64,000 nt of DNA, from contig JASEVX010000001.1 of the NCBI GenBank assembly GCA_031761405.1, positions 26,560,854-26,624,853 of the forward strand. The letters run 5' to 3'. Source of the DNA: Serripes groenlandicus (taxonomy: Eukaryota; Mollusca; Bivalvia; Cardiida; Cardiidae). Every line of letters begins with the position of its first letter. The stretch's first letter is position 1. The notes beneath the pieces are model-generated. The model made no database searches. It worked only from the letters and a program-made list of their open reading frames with translations, and was not told the DNA's origin. Shown one piece after another: positions 19,385 through 30,797 of this stretch. The position numbers and the translations under genes were made by a program.

Positions 19385-22300
19385 GTATATGTAGTCTGCG
19401 AAAGTTGCAGTGGTTAGGTTTAGATCAGTGACACAATTCGTTGAGCAGTGTTATTTTACATGTAATATAACATAACCAAACATTTAGGATTTCTGGACCA
19501 GTGAATTTCTACTTCTGCGAGAGTAACATGAGTGTAAGAATAAAACTAATAAGTCACACTTTCTTTGATTTTACAAGCATAGGGCTGCCATATGGGTACC
19601 GCTTTATTCTCTTTGAGGTATAAAAGTTGATTGATTAGGGTTTAACGCCGTTTTCAACAATTGTTCAGTCATATCACGGCGGCCAGTTCATCCACTCATG
19701 TGTTTCCTGGCTATCTCACACCAGTACTCCACACTACATTATTTCCAAGTAAATTTTACACCATTGGTGGACAAATGACGCTTGTCACAGTGACTTTTGT
19801 CAAACGTCGGAAAGAAGCAGTGGCTGAGCTACCGGGGCTATACAAGAACCTGCACATGTATCAACCCTTTCCCCAAAACAGACGCAATTTCACTCAGACG
19901 ATTTTGAAATCCTTATCGCTATCAGAATGAGCATTTCGCTTTGCGGCATTTTTTTTAGCTCGTCTGTTGTTGTTGTTGTTGTTGTTGTTGTGGTGTTTTC
20001 CCCGAAGGCTTTTGGGATACCCTGTGCGTCTTCGTAATCACCAAACTTTAACCTTACCCCATAGCTCAAAAAAAGTTTAACATTTTCAAATGAAACTTGG
20101 TACACATGTTCCTAGGAACAAAACGCGTGTCTATACCAAGTCAATTAACTCTGACTCTAATAATTGTTCAGAAATGCCAATTTCTCGACGAGCGTTGACA
20201 CTCTTGTTTTCAATTTTTAGTATATAATTGTCTTTTTATTTATAGATATTTTCAAAATGACTTCAAAGTCGTCTGCTACAAATTTGCTTTACAGGAATCT
20301 TAATAAAGGCAACCATTGACATTTAACTTATAAAATAGAACGGTATTTTACAGGAACAAACTGGACTTGGGAAATGATGACGTTAATGAAAAACAACACG
20401 TCGACAGTCAGTGGGGATCATAAAGGAGTCGGCATGCTTGAGGCGATGCCCCTTTCCGTTTTGGATGGCATGACATCTCCGAGAATTCTTAATACACATC
20501 TTAAAGTTCAGTACATACCAAAGGTAATATGTATTTAAATAAAAAATAGTTTATATGTAGAAACTCGAAACAGACATAAATAAAAGATAAATTATTTAAG
20601 ATGTTTCTTTATATGAACGATGTTTACGCCGTTTTCACAGTATTTCTTTTCCTTTGTAAGCTATCAGTATATTGAGTAATTTATCCTGACACTAGAGCAT
20701 CAGTCAATCGAAATGATAATTGAGCCGTCCCACGAGAAAACCAACAGTAAGGACTCTGCGTAAAGTATCGACCCGGATCAGCATAAGCATGCCGCGCAGG
20801 CTTACCCGTATATACACTTTTCGCCTCCTGTGGATTTTCTGTTTCAGGAAGCATTACTCTATACCTCTATCACCCTGAGACGGAATATGTCGGCCCGGAT
20901 CAGTCTGTGCGGACCGCGCACGCTGATCTGGGTCGATACTTTACGCAGAGTCCATAATGTTGGTTTTCTCGCGGGACGGCTCACATCCTTACTTCTCTGG
21001 ACATGTCAAAGTGAGTATTCTTGCACAGCATTTACAAAAGCTTACATCTATGACTAAGATGTGTGCGGGCGGGAAACAAAGGCTTCCGTGAGACACAATA
21101 TATATTTATAAATGTGCGAATGTTCCGGTTAGAGTGTATTAATGCACAGCCTCACCCGAACTTTCACGGCATCCCCGCTTTAACACAACTTACAAGGGTA
21201 AGCGAGTAGAAACATAAGGTCTACGTTTGAGCCGTTCCACGAGTTAACCAACATTATGACCTCTGCTCAATGTATCGACCCAGATAAGCCTGCGCAGTCC
21301 CCACAGGCTAATCCGGGCCGAAATATTTCGTCTCTGGGAGAAAGAGGTTCCACAGGAGGCGAAAAATGTCTGTCCGGATTAGCCTGCGCGGCATGCTTAG
21401 GCTGATCCGAGTCGATACTTTACGCAGAGTCCATAATGTTGGTTTTCTCGTGGGACGGCTCATTTCAGGTTTTCATCCATTATATCTGACTCTTCTTAAC
21501 GTTAGTGAACCTGGAACGCTTTGGACAGACATGATCGCTGTGAGCAGAACTACTGTATACAATAAAGTCCCGTCTCTCCTGACATGTTTCAGGAAGCAGC
21601 AGAAAAGAAGCTGAAGACCATACTGATATGCAGGAATCCTAAAGATGTTGCTGTCTCCTTCTACAATCATACAAAAGGAATCAGGCCATATGAGTATAGT
21701 GGAAAATTTGAGAACTATCTACACATGTTTGTAAGGGGAGAAGGTATGTATTTGTGTGTATATGTTTGTGTAACTTTAGGTATTTGCATTTATGTATGTG
21801 TAATTTTATGTAATTGTGTAATTCAACACTCTCGCATATGAAGAATAAACATTTGTCGATCAAAGAAAAACATCCTTAGTGCATTCTCGGCCCTTCCTGT
21901 CCAAATAATCTAATATGGGTAATTAAGCTGTTTGTAGGTTAGTTAGAAGCTTCCAAGAAACTTTAAACAATGCTATTTGATTCACGTAGTATGGATACAA
22001 GGGAAAGTAGTTATTTAAACTTTAAATAAAAACGGAGGTCTATATTAAAGAAAACGTAGGTTTCATATTTAAAATTACGAAGGTTTGATTTTTTAAAAAC
22101 CCGCCAAGGTTTAACCTAAAGGTTTAACCTAAAGCACAACAAATCAGAAGTCATTTTTTAAGGTAAAATAGTTTTCTTTATCACTCGAAAACCGCCTCGA
22201 ATGTATAGCGGTAGAGCGTTTGCCTCGGTGCAGGAGGTTACGGGTTCGATCTCCGGCCAGGTCATACAAAACACTTTAAAAATGGTAGTAATGGTTGGCC

Positions 22301-25300
22301 CCCCCCCCTTTGCGGATAGGATTTCGAGGTTAGCTTTATGACTAACTGGCTGTTATAAGTGGACCAGTAGTACTGGTAACTTACCCAGGTCTTACTTAAA
22401 CAATGTTGAAAGCTGCGTAACACACCATATACCCGGAGGTATCTTAAACACCTATGTATCGTAAATATTTTTTATCTTTTTTAATGGTGGCCCTGGTACT
22501 TATTGACAACAGAGATACCGGTGTATTTTGTTTTTTATCATTTTTTCTATGTTCTAATTCTGTTTTATACCTCCGGGAGATATAGTATATAGCATACTAC
22601 AGTTGGAAACAACATAGATTACAACTGTATAGTAACACAATATAGACTTATGTACTCAATATTACATCAATAGAATGGAAATCAAATAAGCCCATGGTCC
22701 TTGGTCCAATACAATATATATGTAAATTATTTTTTTTTCTTAAAATATGGGTAAAACAAAGACAATAGCTGCTCGCCAAATAGTTAATTCTGCATGGCGA
22801 GGGTAAATAAAACCAAAATATTATTATAATAATCAATCCCGCATTCGAAGTTTGTTAATCTAAGGCTTGGATTCACGACCTACGAGCAGTTAGCATGCAA
22901 AGGCCTACCATACGGACTATATAATGTATAATGTCATGTTTAACATGGCAGATTTATTTATTTTCTTCCACCGCCCAACAAAAATGCCTTTTAAAACACA
23001 TAATTCATGAAACAAAAGGACCATGATGGTCCTATAAAGCTCATCTAAGAAACTCAGTTTAAATGACCTTACTGTATATATTAAAGTAAAGAGAACCTCG
23101 ACCTCCTGGTAGCCATGTTTTTTCAACGGATCGGATAATTTGAGAGTAACCCTAGGTCAGTTTGGGCCGAATGAATTTCAAATTGGGCCAGTACTTTTGG
23201 ACAAGAAGACTTTATAAGTTTTCACTATATACAGTAGCAGTACAGTAGTAAACAAGCCCTGAAGCTATGTCGTCAATGGTTTTCAACATATCTGAATAGT
23301 TAGAAAACCTTGGTAGAGGTCACCCAAGGATGATCTGTGCCAAATACGGCCAGTACTTTCGGTCAAGAAGTCTCTTAAATTTCGTGTATTTTTCCCTCTT
23401 TCTGAACATCATTCACTTTGATTTTTTTTGCATTTTATATTTAAGTGAACGATGTTTAGTGTTTGGATAATTACAGACAATTCTAAATTATATCACGAAG
23501 AAAGGAAAATTTGTTAAAAAATTGATTAATTTTAACTTTTTCGGGGGTTAAATGTGACACCATTTCTTCCTTGAAAAACAGCTTAATATATTGTTTTAAA
23601 TTTTTCTCACAAATTCTCTTTTCATATAGATTTACATTCCATATATAAAGTTATATATGAACTTTGATATGATTTGTAATTTTCGTTTGATTTTGTTTTT
23701 GTTTTTAGGTTTTCGGCCAAAATGCATATTTAATGAAATTGGTCATGTCACTGACAGGCCAATATTTTTTTTTTTTTAGATCGATGACCTTTTATTTCCC
23801 CCCCCCCCCCCCCTTATTTCAACCAGATAGTGTATGTACTAACAAAATACAATGTATAAAGAAATTCTATGATTAGGAAACGTTTGTGAAAAAACGGTAG
23901 CATACGCCTTTAAACACCATTCAAACCATTATCGTTTTAGTGGATTTTGGTTCCTACCCAGAGTACCTAATGGAATGGCAACAACATATACGAAATAACC
24001 CGGATGTACCTTTCCATATCGTATACTACGAGGATCTGAAAGAGGTATACAACTTTTACTGTTCAATAGAAATGTCTATCACATAAAGCCCTCTCTGGGA
24101 GTGAACAAATTCCATTACTTAAATATCATATGACACTACACAAATATCACTTGACACTACTAGTTTGGTTTCCAGTCTTACGCTTAAGTCTTTGTTACAA
24201 CGCGGAAACCAAACTATGAACATGACGTCACCTCAGCGGTTTGACGTCATAACGTAGTCAATTTGGCACCCAAACCGGTAAATTGCATGTAGAAATAATT
24301 ATGGTAAACGTTATGTACACTTTGTGTGATAAATAGAATATCTCATTAGTGTTTATTTATTATCACTTGTAATAAACTCGTTAACTAAGCTGAATATTGC
24401 GCTCGCCAAGGCTCGCGGCATATAATATTAGTGAACTCGTTTAATAAAAGTGATAATAAATAAACACTCAATAAATTTCTTCTCTTTTTGCCAATTCAAC
24501 CATTTTCCTAGTACATGCGACACCTTACAATTATAATTGTGAGAAAATGACACAAGACCCAGATCAAGCAATTTCTTTTTGCAAAATGGTTTTCGTATCT
24601 GTAATTAAACTGCAAATCCAGATCCCAGATTTTATTTTTTCATTATCAAAGAAGACGATAATTGAAATATATCAGGTAAAGAGGTAATATGACTTTTATT
24701 TCCGTTAGTATTCAATAGTCCATACCCGGTCCTGATCTATGTTCAAAGGGATGTTTTATTATGACGTTGAAGCATTTTCTTCAAATAGCATATGTTATTA
24801 ATAGATTAAGACAGAGATTATTTTGCACATTTACATCCTTACAAAATAAATTACCATTACAAATAATGCTTAAAACGAAAAATCATATTTTTCTGTTAGT
24901 ATTCAATATTCCTTATCCGGCCCTGGTCAGTGTGCAAAGCTGTGTTTTATTATGACGTAAATTATTTTTCTTCAAATAATATATGTGACGTTATGCAATA
25001 TCTTCCCTGATAAACGTATACAGTAAGATTATCTAGCACAATGTCATCCTTGCAATATAAAATATCCTTCTTAAAGTTCTTGTCATATTAAAGGTAGTTT
25101 AGGATAATTGTTCCTTCATTTCCTTCTGCATAAATCGTTCAATTGATATTGATTGGTTGAAAAAACAAAGCCGTCAGGGTACACCGGAAAAGGCGTTAAA
25201 TGAATATTTAGCTTCAAACAACAGGACCGATATCAACCAAACTTCACATGGATGTCCTCTTGGTGGTCCACTTTCAAATTGAAGAATCAATGCCTTATTG

Positions 25301-27417
25301 CAAAAGCCCTTCACAGTTAAGTTATTTTTTCTAGTGTCTACTTCTTTCAGTTTAATTCCCACCTTAATCAAAGTTTTACTGATATCAGAGCAGTTATATA
25401 TTTGCTACTTTACCATCACTAATTTGATCGATTTAGCGTAATCTTGGTTTATATTATGCATGTTCAATGTCTCTTTAAGGATTGCTGTACAGAACTTAAG
25501 AAACTCCGAGACTTTCTAGAACTAGATGCATCCGATGATTTAATAAAAGAGATTGCCGATAACTGTTCAGTAAACAAAATGCGGGAGAGTAAATCAAAAG
25601 TTATGAATGAAGAGAGAGCAAAACAGATGGCGCAAATAATAAAACCAGGGTTCAATGTGATCAGAAAAGGTTTGTTAAGCTGTCAGTAATAGTCCGCACA
25701 GCACTTTTTTGAGTAATTACACTATATGTTTGATGCCAACAACCACGGTTTTGAAGTACGGGGTTACAAACCGTGTAAATCTGGAAATCAGAGATGCAAT
25801 GACTAAAATACAGTGCGATCACTGTAATCACGGTCATTGGAAAGTATTAGATACACTTAACATCAGTGTGCTTGGTATTAAAAGGGTAGTCTAATCCAGG
25901 TGTCAACCTCAATGTGTCGAAGTAGAGAATGAGAATTTCCTTTCAAGTCACCAACTAACGATAGGTGTGTCGTGAACGGAACAATGACTTCACGATGTAT
26001 ATTGATTGATTGTTTGTTTAAGCACCTGTTGACGACAATGACATGGCATAAATCTTTGTAAAAAGATACAGTTTAGTATGAGTTGTATGTATATTCATTG
26101 ATTCAGTTTCAAGCCCAACCGCACATGTAGACAAAACCTGTTTGCTAGTGCAGTGATTAGTTATCTGCGAGTCCCGAGTCTAGTACTCATAATATTTATC
26201 AGGGACTCAAACTTAGAAACGCTTTGAAATACAAATGTATAATATTAAGGAACAAGAGATTCATTTGACCCCTTGTTAATCTGTTAAGTATAGTTTAAAA
26301 CTTGCAAAAATAGCATTGATATTTTAGTCCTAAGATGTAAAACATGTAAAACATGTAAAGATAGCATTGCTATTTTAGTCCTAAGATGTAAAACTTGTAA
26401 AACTTGTAAGGGTAGCATTGCTATTTTAGTTCTTCTAAGATGTAAAACTTGTAACACTTGTAAAGATAGCATTGCTATTTTAGTCCTAAGATGTAAAACT
26501 TGTAAAGATAGCATTGCTATTTTAGTTATAAGATGTAAAACTTGTAAAACTTGTAAAGATAGCATTGCTATTTTAGTCCTAAGATGTAAAACTTGTAAAA
26601 CTTGTAAGGATAGCATTGCTATTTAAGTCCTAAGATGTAAAACTTGTAAAGATAGCATTGCTATTTTAGTTCTAAGATGTAAAACTTGTAGAACTTGTAA
26701 AGATAGCATTGCTATTTTAGTCCTAAGATGTAAAACTTGTAAAACTTGTAAAGATAGCATTGCTATTTTAGTCCTACGATGTAAAATTTGAATAACCTGT
26801 GAGGATAGCATTGCTATTTTAGTCCTAAGATGCAAGAATTGTAAATATAGCATTTTTATTCTAGTCCTAATATGTAAAACTTGTAAAGATAGCATTGCTA
26901 TTTTAGTCCTAAGATGTTTTCATACAAACATTTTCCTGCATTGTATGTACATTTAAGATTATAACATAAATCATAACGTATAACATTAGGTTAATAAATA
27001 TAATGAGATATGTTTGTATTATTGTACATCAGCATATAGCACAAACAGTATCGATCATAATGTAATAGGATGCAATTATAATAAAATATCTCATATAAAC
27101 AGTGCCGAGCACTAACGTAGCTTAAATGCATACATGTAGGTCAAACTTTGTGGTTTACGTTAAGATTTACATCGACCTTTGACTGGGTGAAAATATACCT
27201 TTACTTATTGATTATGATGATGACAATCATAATAAAAAGTATTGGTATTTTGATAATAATAATTAGTATTATTATAATTGGTGGTATTATTATTATTTTT
27301 TCAGGCCAAATTGGAGACTGGAAGAATTGGTTTACAGTGGCCCAGAGTGAAATGTTCGATGCTTGGTGGGACAAAGAAACTAAAGGACTGGATATGTTTA
27401 AATTTAGATATGTTTAA
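19195..27417 (+). CDS. Cytosolic sulfotransferase, six coding exons, 305 residues
   Basis: Coding exons are 19195-19384, 20354-20523, 21593-21743, 23941-24044, 25480-25669 and 27305-27417. All introns are GT/AG and the phases match, giving 918 nt including the stop. The family transfers sulfate from PAPS to hydroxyl or amino groups of small molecules in the cytosol. The 5'-phosphosulfate loop YPKTGTNW is at residues 60-67 and the catalytic His is at 112 in NTHL. The 3'-phosphate motif ICRNPKDVAVSFYNH has R134 and S142. The terminal block is RKGQIGDWKN followed by FTVAQSE, the dimer-type KxxxTVxxxE motif. Length is normal for the family (about 290-305). There is one odd residue: the usual Lys in KTH before the catalytic His is Asn (N110). 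The substrate cannot be read from the sequence. The start is the ATG six bases after an acceptor at 19188, so an untranslated first exon probably lies upstream. An ATTAAA at 27501 could be the poly(A) signal. The frame is intact, so I take it as functional. Confidence 0.9.
19625..19845 (-). mobile_element. Type-2 SINE, minus strand, in sulfotransferase intron 1
   Basis: Reversed tail ggtttaacgccgttttcaac and tatcacggcggccagttcat. The body is like 13258-13505 (caaatgacgcttgtcacagt). The head is reduced to gctgagctaccgggg. Confidence 0.6.
19860..19945. mobile_element. P2 fragment
   Basis: It has caaccctttccccaaaacag and cactcagacgattttgaaat, the left arm of P2, then a trace of the gagcatttcgctttg core. 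Confidence 0.4.
19955..20230 (+). repeat. Family-E dispersed repeat, copy 1
   Basis: It starts tttttttagctcgtctgttg, with a (ttg)n run at 19970-19991. It contains cttcgtaatcaccaaacttt, acacatgttcctaggaac and gtctataccaagtcaatta, and ends gacgagcgttgacactcttg. The ends are inverted (agctcgtctg / gacgagcg). A second copy is at 28805-29070. Confidence 0.6.
20354..20523 (+). CDS. Sulfotransferase exon 2
   Basis: The acceptor is ttttacag and the donor is aaag|gtaata. It supplies the rest of the P-loop (GTNWTWEM), then SPRILNTHLKVQYIPK, which contains the catalytic His112. Confidence 0.88.
20610..20985. mobile_element. SINE fragment followed by a P1 MITE, sulfotransferase intron 2
   Basis: 20610-20700 is a reversed type-1 SINE tail (gtttacgccgttttcacagt). 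20718-20985 is a full P1 element: tgagccgtcccacgagaaaa, ttcgcctcctgtggatttt and tgttggttttctcgcgggac. Confidence 0.65.
21228..21465 (-). mobile_element. P1 MITE, reverse orientation, sulfotransferase intron 2
   Basis: It reads tgagccgttccacgagttaa, then gaggcgaaaaatgtctgtcc and ttggttttctcgtgggacgg. The order of inner blocks is the reverse of the 20718 copy, so the two neighbouring P1 copies are in opposite directions. Confidence 0.65.
21593..21743 (+). CDS. Sulfotransferase exon 3
   Basis: The acceptor is catgtttcag and the donor is gaag|gtatgt. It carries TILICRNPKDVAVSFYNH, the 3'-phosphate-binding motif, and then a variable substrate-side region ending MFVRGE. Confidence 0.88.
22190..22420 (+). 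mobile_element. Type-1 tRNA-derived SINE, plus strand, sulfotransferase intron 3
   Basis: The head is gtatagcggtagagcgtttg with box B cgggttcgatctccgg. The body is ggtagtaatggttgg and ggttagctttatgactaact, with gtactggtaacttacccagg and a gttgaaagctgcgtaac tail. Confidence 0.65.
22427..22582. mobile_element. Small element with tatacccggaggtat termini
   Basis: The left end tatacccggaggtatct is mirrored by tatacctccgggagata at the right, around about 120 bp of T-rich sequence. It may be a very short MITE. Confidence 0.45.
22583..23940. other. Rest of sulfotransferase intron 3
   Basis: AT-rich, with no exon and no repeat I can match. It has a poly-T/poly-C run at about 23766-23813 that is prone to sequencing error. 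Confidence 0.5.
23941..24044 (+). CDS. Sulfotransferase exon 4
   Basis: The acceptor is atcgttttag and the donor is aaagag|gtatac. It codes FGSYPEYLMEWQQHIRNN and VPFHIVYYEDLKE, matching the family pattern FGSWxxHxxxW and the YEDxK strand. Confidence 0.85.
24125..24475 (+). repeat. Family-F dispersed element, copy 1, sulfotransferase intron 4
   Basis: Markers are tatgacactacacaaatatc, tacaacgcggaaaccaaact and gacgtcataacgtagtc. It ends in an imperfect hairpin with arms gtgtttatttattatcac and gtgataataaataaacac. A second copy lies at 54835-55225. Confidence 0.65.
24690..24990 (+). repeat. Diverged tandem duplication in intron 4
   Basis: Two copies of about 190 bp share gttagtattcaata, ccggccctgg-like text, gttttattatgacgt and cttcaaata(g/a)catatgt. 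They are well diverged, so the duplication is old. Confidence 0.5.
25480..25669 (+). CDS. Sulfotransferase exon 5
   Basis: The acceptor is ctctttaag and the donor is aaaag|gtttgt. It codes ELKKLRDFLELDASDD through PGFNVIRKG, the helical segment before the last PAPS contact. A partial second copy of this exon lies at 31686-31762. Confidence 0.85.
26283..26925 (+). repeat. 42/51-bp minisatellite in sulfotransferase intron 5
   Basis: About 14 units. The 42-bp unit is agatagcattgctatttta, gtcctaagatgtaaaac and ttgtaa. The 51-bp form adds one more aacttgtaa. The dyad atagcattgctat sits in every unit. Both unit lengths are multiples of three, which explains the open minus-strand frames of repeated LSLQVLQVLHLRTKIAM. 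I do not regard those as genes. Confidence 0.85.
27305..27417 (+). CDS. Sulfotransferase exon 6 (terminal)
   Basis: The acceptor is ttttttcag. It codes GQIGDWKNWFTVAQSEMF, then AWWDKETKG and a short tail ending RYV and TAA. It completes the RKGxxGDWKN motif begun in exon 5. Confidence 0.88.
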
Positions 27418-28180
27418 ACTGCTACAATGCACCTTTCTATTTCTTTACACAATTAAGCATTGTTCGTGAATGAAGTTTATTATGATGTAAATGCATTGAC
27501 ATTAAATTTGCATTTCATATTGTGAACATATAACTAATAACACATTGAAGACAATTGATAAAAATACACGTACATCAAAATAACATTTTGATATCATACA
27601 TTTAAACAAAGGTTTTGATCAAGTTATTTATCGTTATTGTCATGTTTGAATGATAACCTTATGAAGGCTTAATCGCCGAAACGTTTAATACACATAGTGT
27701 TGTTTGTATTATTCTTTACTTTATTCACAAGAAATGAAAAATCGGAAAAGGGAACAAACATTATTCTCCTTTGTACAACGATACAGTTTATTATGACTAG
27801 TGCTTTCATTTAATTTGCGTTTTACATAATTGATGAAAATACACGTACGCCGAATTTACACAATAATATAATATATATCTTTACAAAGGCAGGATCACAT
27901 TAATATTGTCAGGGATAACATTTACAAGAAATGTAGATTCAGAAAAGGATAATAAGCTCATCATCAGCAATGATTCCTTATGCAACAATGTTTTCAAAAG
28001 CCGTCTGGTGTTTATGCGTCCATTCGTCAGACAGCATTTTGGAAAAGGCTGAATCCTACTCCTTTCCCTACAAATATTGACACAAACAAGCAATACAACA
28101 TATAGTGTATATATCATGGTTTATACTACATATGCCAGCTCTGTACAATTTATAAACATATAAACCATCATGATCAGAGC
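27418..28180. other. Downstream flank of the sulfotransferase gene
   Basis: Contains the likely 3' UTR with ATTAAA at 27501 and a P2 trace at about 27930-28050 (caacaatgttttcaaaagcc then gtctggtg). No other gene is seen. Confidence 0.45.
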
Positions 28181-28640
28181 GCTAATAATTGTTATAATAA
28201 TAGCATACGTAGGAAATATATGTTGCAGGAGCGATACTGAGCTTGGTATTGTCAACGAAGGGCGTGGACAACCAATTTCTCACAAGACCGAGAGACCACG
28301 CCTAAAATAGACAATACAAAGCCATGTATCGCTACTGTAACATACTGTTCCTTTTATTATATACTTAGTATAACTGTTGAGACAGTATAAAGAAAAATCC
28401 ATAGTTCGATATTTTTAATCACGAAATAACACAATTTACACATAAAATAAAAGTTATGTTTGGCGTGTGAGCCACGCCCCACTACATTATTTTGAATGAC
28501 GTGAATCCATATTTCAGTGACGTACCATTACCATATTTAGTACCGTATTTGATGTAGTAAAATACGAAATTGTTATCCTTCGTGTTTGAACTGCGCATGA
28601 CATTCTGAATGTATCAGCGCCGGAAAAAATGTTAAGCTTA
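28180..28640 (+). mobile_element. Family-B dispersed element, diverged copy
   Basis: It keeps gttgcaggagcgatac, ccttttattatatacttag and ttgaactgcgcatgacattc in the order seen at 862-1505. The head stem is replaced by aagggcgtggacaacc and gagaccacgcctaaa. Confidence 0.5.
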
Positions 28641-28804
28641 ATAATTTGTAGGAAATGCATAGTAAGAAAGATTGATGTCGTGCTTATAGACAGAAAGAAA
28701 CAAACACAGACAGAAAGAAAGAAGAAAAACTTTAACATTTCATACGAGCCGTGTCTAGCGATTTGTGGTCTAAATAACATCAATTAAAGTTATACTTGTG
28801 TTTT

Positions 28805-29070
28805 TTTTTATTTTAGCTCGTCTGTTTTTCGAAGAATTAGAGTCGGGGTATGGTGATACCATTGGCCGCGTCGTCGTCGTCTGCGTCATCACAACACTGT
28901 AACCTTACCTAATAACTAAAAAAACGTTCAACACGTGTTCCTGGAAACAATACGCATGCCTATACCAAGTCACATAACTTTGGCTTAATTATTTAGACAA
29001 AAATCCTTTTTCGACTTAGAAAAAAACCCAGACGAGCGTTGGCGTTCCCTCCGCGGCGCTCCTGTTTTGT
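28805..29070 (+). repeat. Family-E dispersed repeat, copy 2
   Basis: It has the same order as 19955-20230: attttagctcgtctgttttt, cacgtgttcctggaaac, gcctataccaagtcacata and cagacgagcgttggcgttcc. Confidence 0.6.
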
Positions 29071-30200
29071 CCATATATATAGCGCTATTTAAGCCGTACT
29101 ACTTATTAACCTATTTGACTGTTATCTGCTCTTGTTATCAATTTGCGAATTATCGGACATTTACATAAAACTTGGTATGTGCGCATCACATCGATTGTTG
29201 TGACGAAGGCCTGTATATCTTCGTTGACAATATGGGATTATAGGGTAACTATACTCGGGTTGATAATGACGAAATCTACTATTTATTTAAATTAAATACG
29301 GTAAAGAAAATAGGCATATATATGCTAAATGGTTTAATTTGGCGATTATTTTGGAAATCGCCACACTGCTATCCAGAAACAACAACATCAACAACAACAA
29401 CAGCCAATTTTACATCAGTGATGCAGAGATACAGTTAACAATAATCCCATCATTGCTATTTTGGTACCGGAATGATAATAAGATCTGAGATGTATCGAGC
29501 TTAGATTTACATTCAGTTAAAGGATGAAAATATTAACATTCTTCATGTTTGGGCAGATAAGTAATATCATTGCGCGTATTATCTGTCATGCAAAGTACGT
29601 AAAGTACTCTCATGATAATCATGATTCTCCTTGGCCCGTATTCACCAACCCGTCTCAAGTTCGATTTTTGGACTCAATCTAAAGTATCTGACACAAGTAC
29701 GACTTTTGAGATTAAGTCCGTATTCACCAACCCGACTAAATTGAAAATCGAAATAAATCTTTCAATTTTCCTACTAAATATTGAGTTCTCTTTGTGTCAT
29801 GCTAAATGGAATACAGAAGTTTCGTAACCTAGTGGTATCGTAGCCGGTATATTTCGTAATCTTGTGTCAGTTATTTCGCATCTTCCCTTATAACCAACAT
29901 TGAAGAAAAAACGCATGATGACAGCTCAGCGCCCACCGCTTCGATATTTTAATTTGACTTAAAATCAATGTAAACCCAAAGACTTCGATGGAAAATTGCT
30001 TATTTGCGATTATCTCGCATGTCTAGTGAACACATTTGTCAATTTCCGGTTTGAATAGAAAATTGAATTTTGATGCTGTGAACAGTCGTTGTCGATATTT
30101 TCGGTGGAGAAAATTACATTTATATAAATAAGAAATCGGGGAGTTGCCCTAATCAAGTATTATTGTGAAATGTATTTGATTATTGTTTGTGATTGGTCTG
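29071..30200. other. Non-coding stretch with minor repeats
   Basis: There is a (caacaa)n run near 29377-29402, and gtattcaccaacccg appears twice (about 29638 and 29720). I see no gene. Confidence 0.4.
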
Positions 30201-30234
30201 CAGTTAGCACCTTGCTAGCAGCACTGTGAGTGCT

Positions 30235-30600
30235 TTGTTTGAAATATCAATTCCAAGTCCGTAGTAAATTAGTTTTCACAGCAGATCTGATTAAATACTA
30301 ACAGTGACTGCACGAACTCGTTTATAATATACATACATTTAAGTATGTACTTCATTCACATGCGTATACATTGTTTTGAAATATGAATTCCTAGTCAGTG
30401 GTAAATTAGTTTTCACAGCAGATCTGATGAAAAACTAACATTGACTGTTGACTGTTAATTTGTTGATATAGATACAATTAATTATGTACTACATTCACGT
30501 ATACCTTTTTGGAATTATGAATTCCCAGTCCGTGGTAAATTAGTTTTCACAGCATATACTGTAACTGCATGAGTTAGTTTATATACGTACATTTAATTAT
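30235..30600 (+). repeat. About 135-bp direct repeat, three copies
   Basis: Each copy has gaaatatcaattccaagtcc-like text, gtaaattagttttcacagca and a tatgtact(t/a)cattcac end. Copies begin near 30238, 30377 and 30510, and the third has an internal deletion. Confidence 0.65.
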
Positions 30601-30797
30601 GTACTGAAAGCTTAATTGAATTGCAGCAATTTGCTTGATAATTGTCAAAAGTATGAATTTTACAGAAACCTTTTGTTTCCAAATCGAATATCACTACAGC
30701 GTTATTTAAAATTTCGATCGAAGGAGGGTCCGGGTTTATTACGGGTTCCGGCACTTCCATAATGATGGGTATAAAAGGGTCTACGCCGTAACTTATA
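30593..30797 (-). pseudogene. DEDDh exonuclease-like fragment
   Basis: On the minus strand a frame of about 67 codons reads DPFIPIIMEVPEPVINPD, then ILNNAVVIFDLETKG. IFDLET followed by xG is the first motif (Asp-x-Glu) of DEDDh 3'-5' exonucleases, where DLETTG is usual. The downstream motifs are missing, because the frame continues only to a stop at 30593. A second frame on the same strand (30702-30932, CICAVKNKTEKGQAGEYQEL) overlaps its start, which suggests a frameshift. It is probably a dead piece of a gene or of a mobile element carrying such an exonuclease. Confidence 0.4.

Noticed and set aside
26284..26895. Leu-rich minus-strand repeat protein
   Set aside because: It is the translation of the 42/51-bp minisatellite inside a sulfotransferase intron, on the opposite strand.
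27148..27304. Upstream part of the ORF running into sulfotransferase exon 6
   Set aside because: It is intron sequence, an AT-rich att/aat run. A good acceptor at 27304 and the family motif show the exon begins at 27305.
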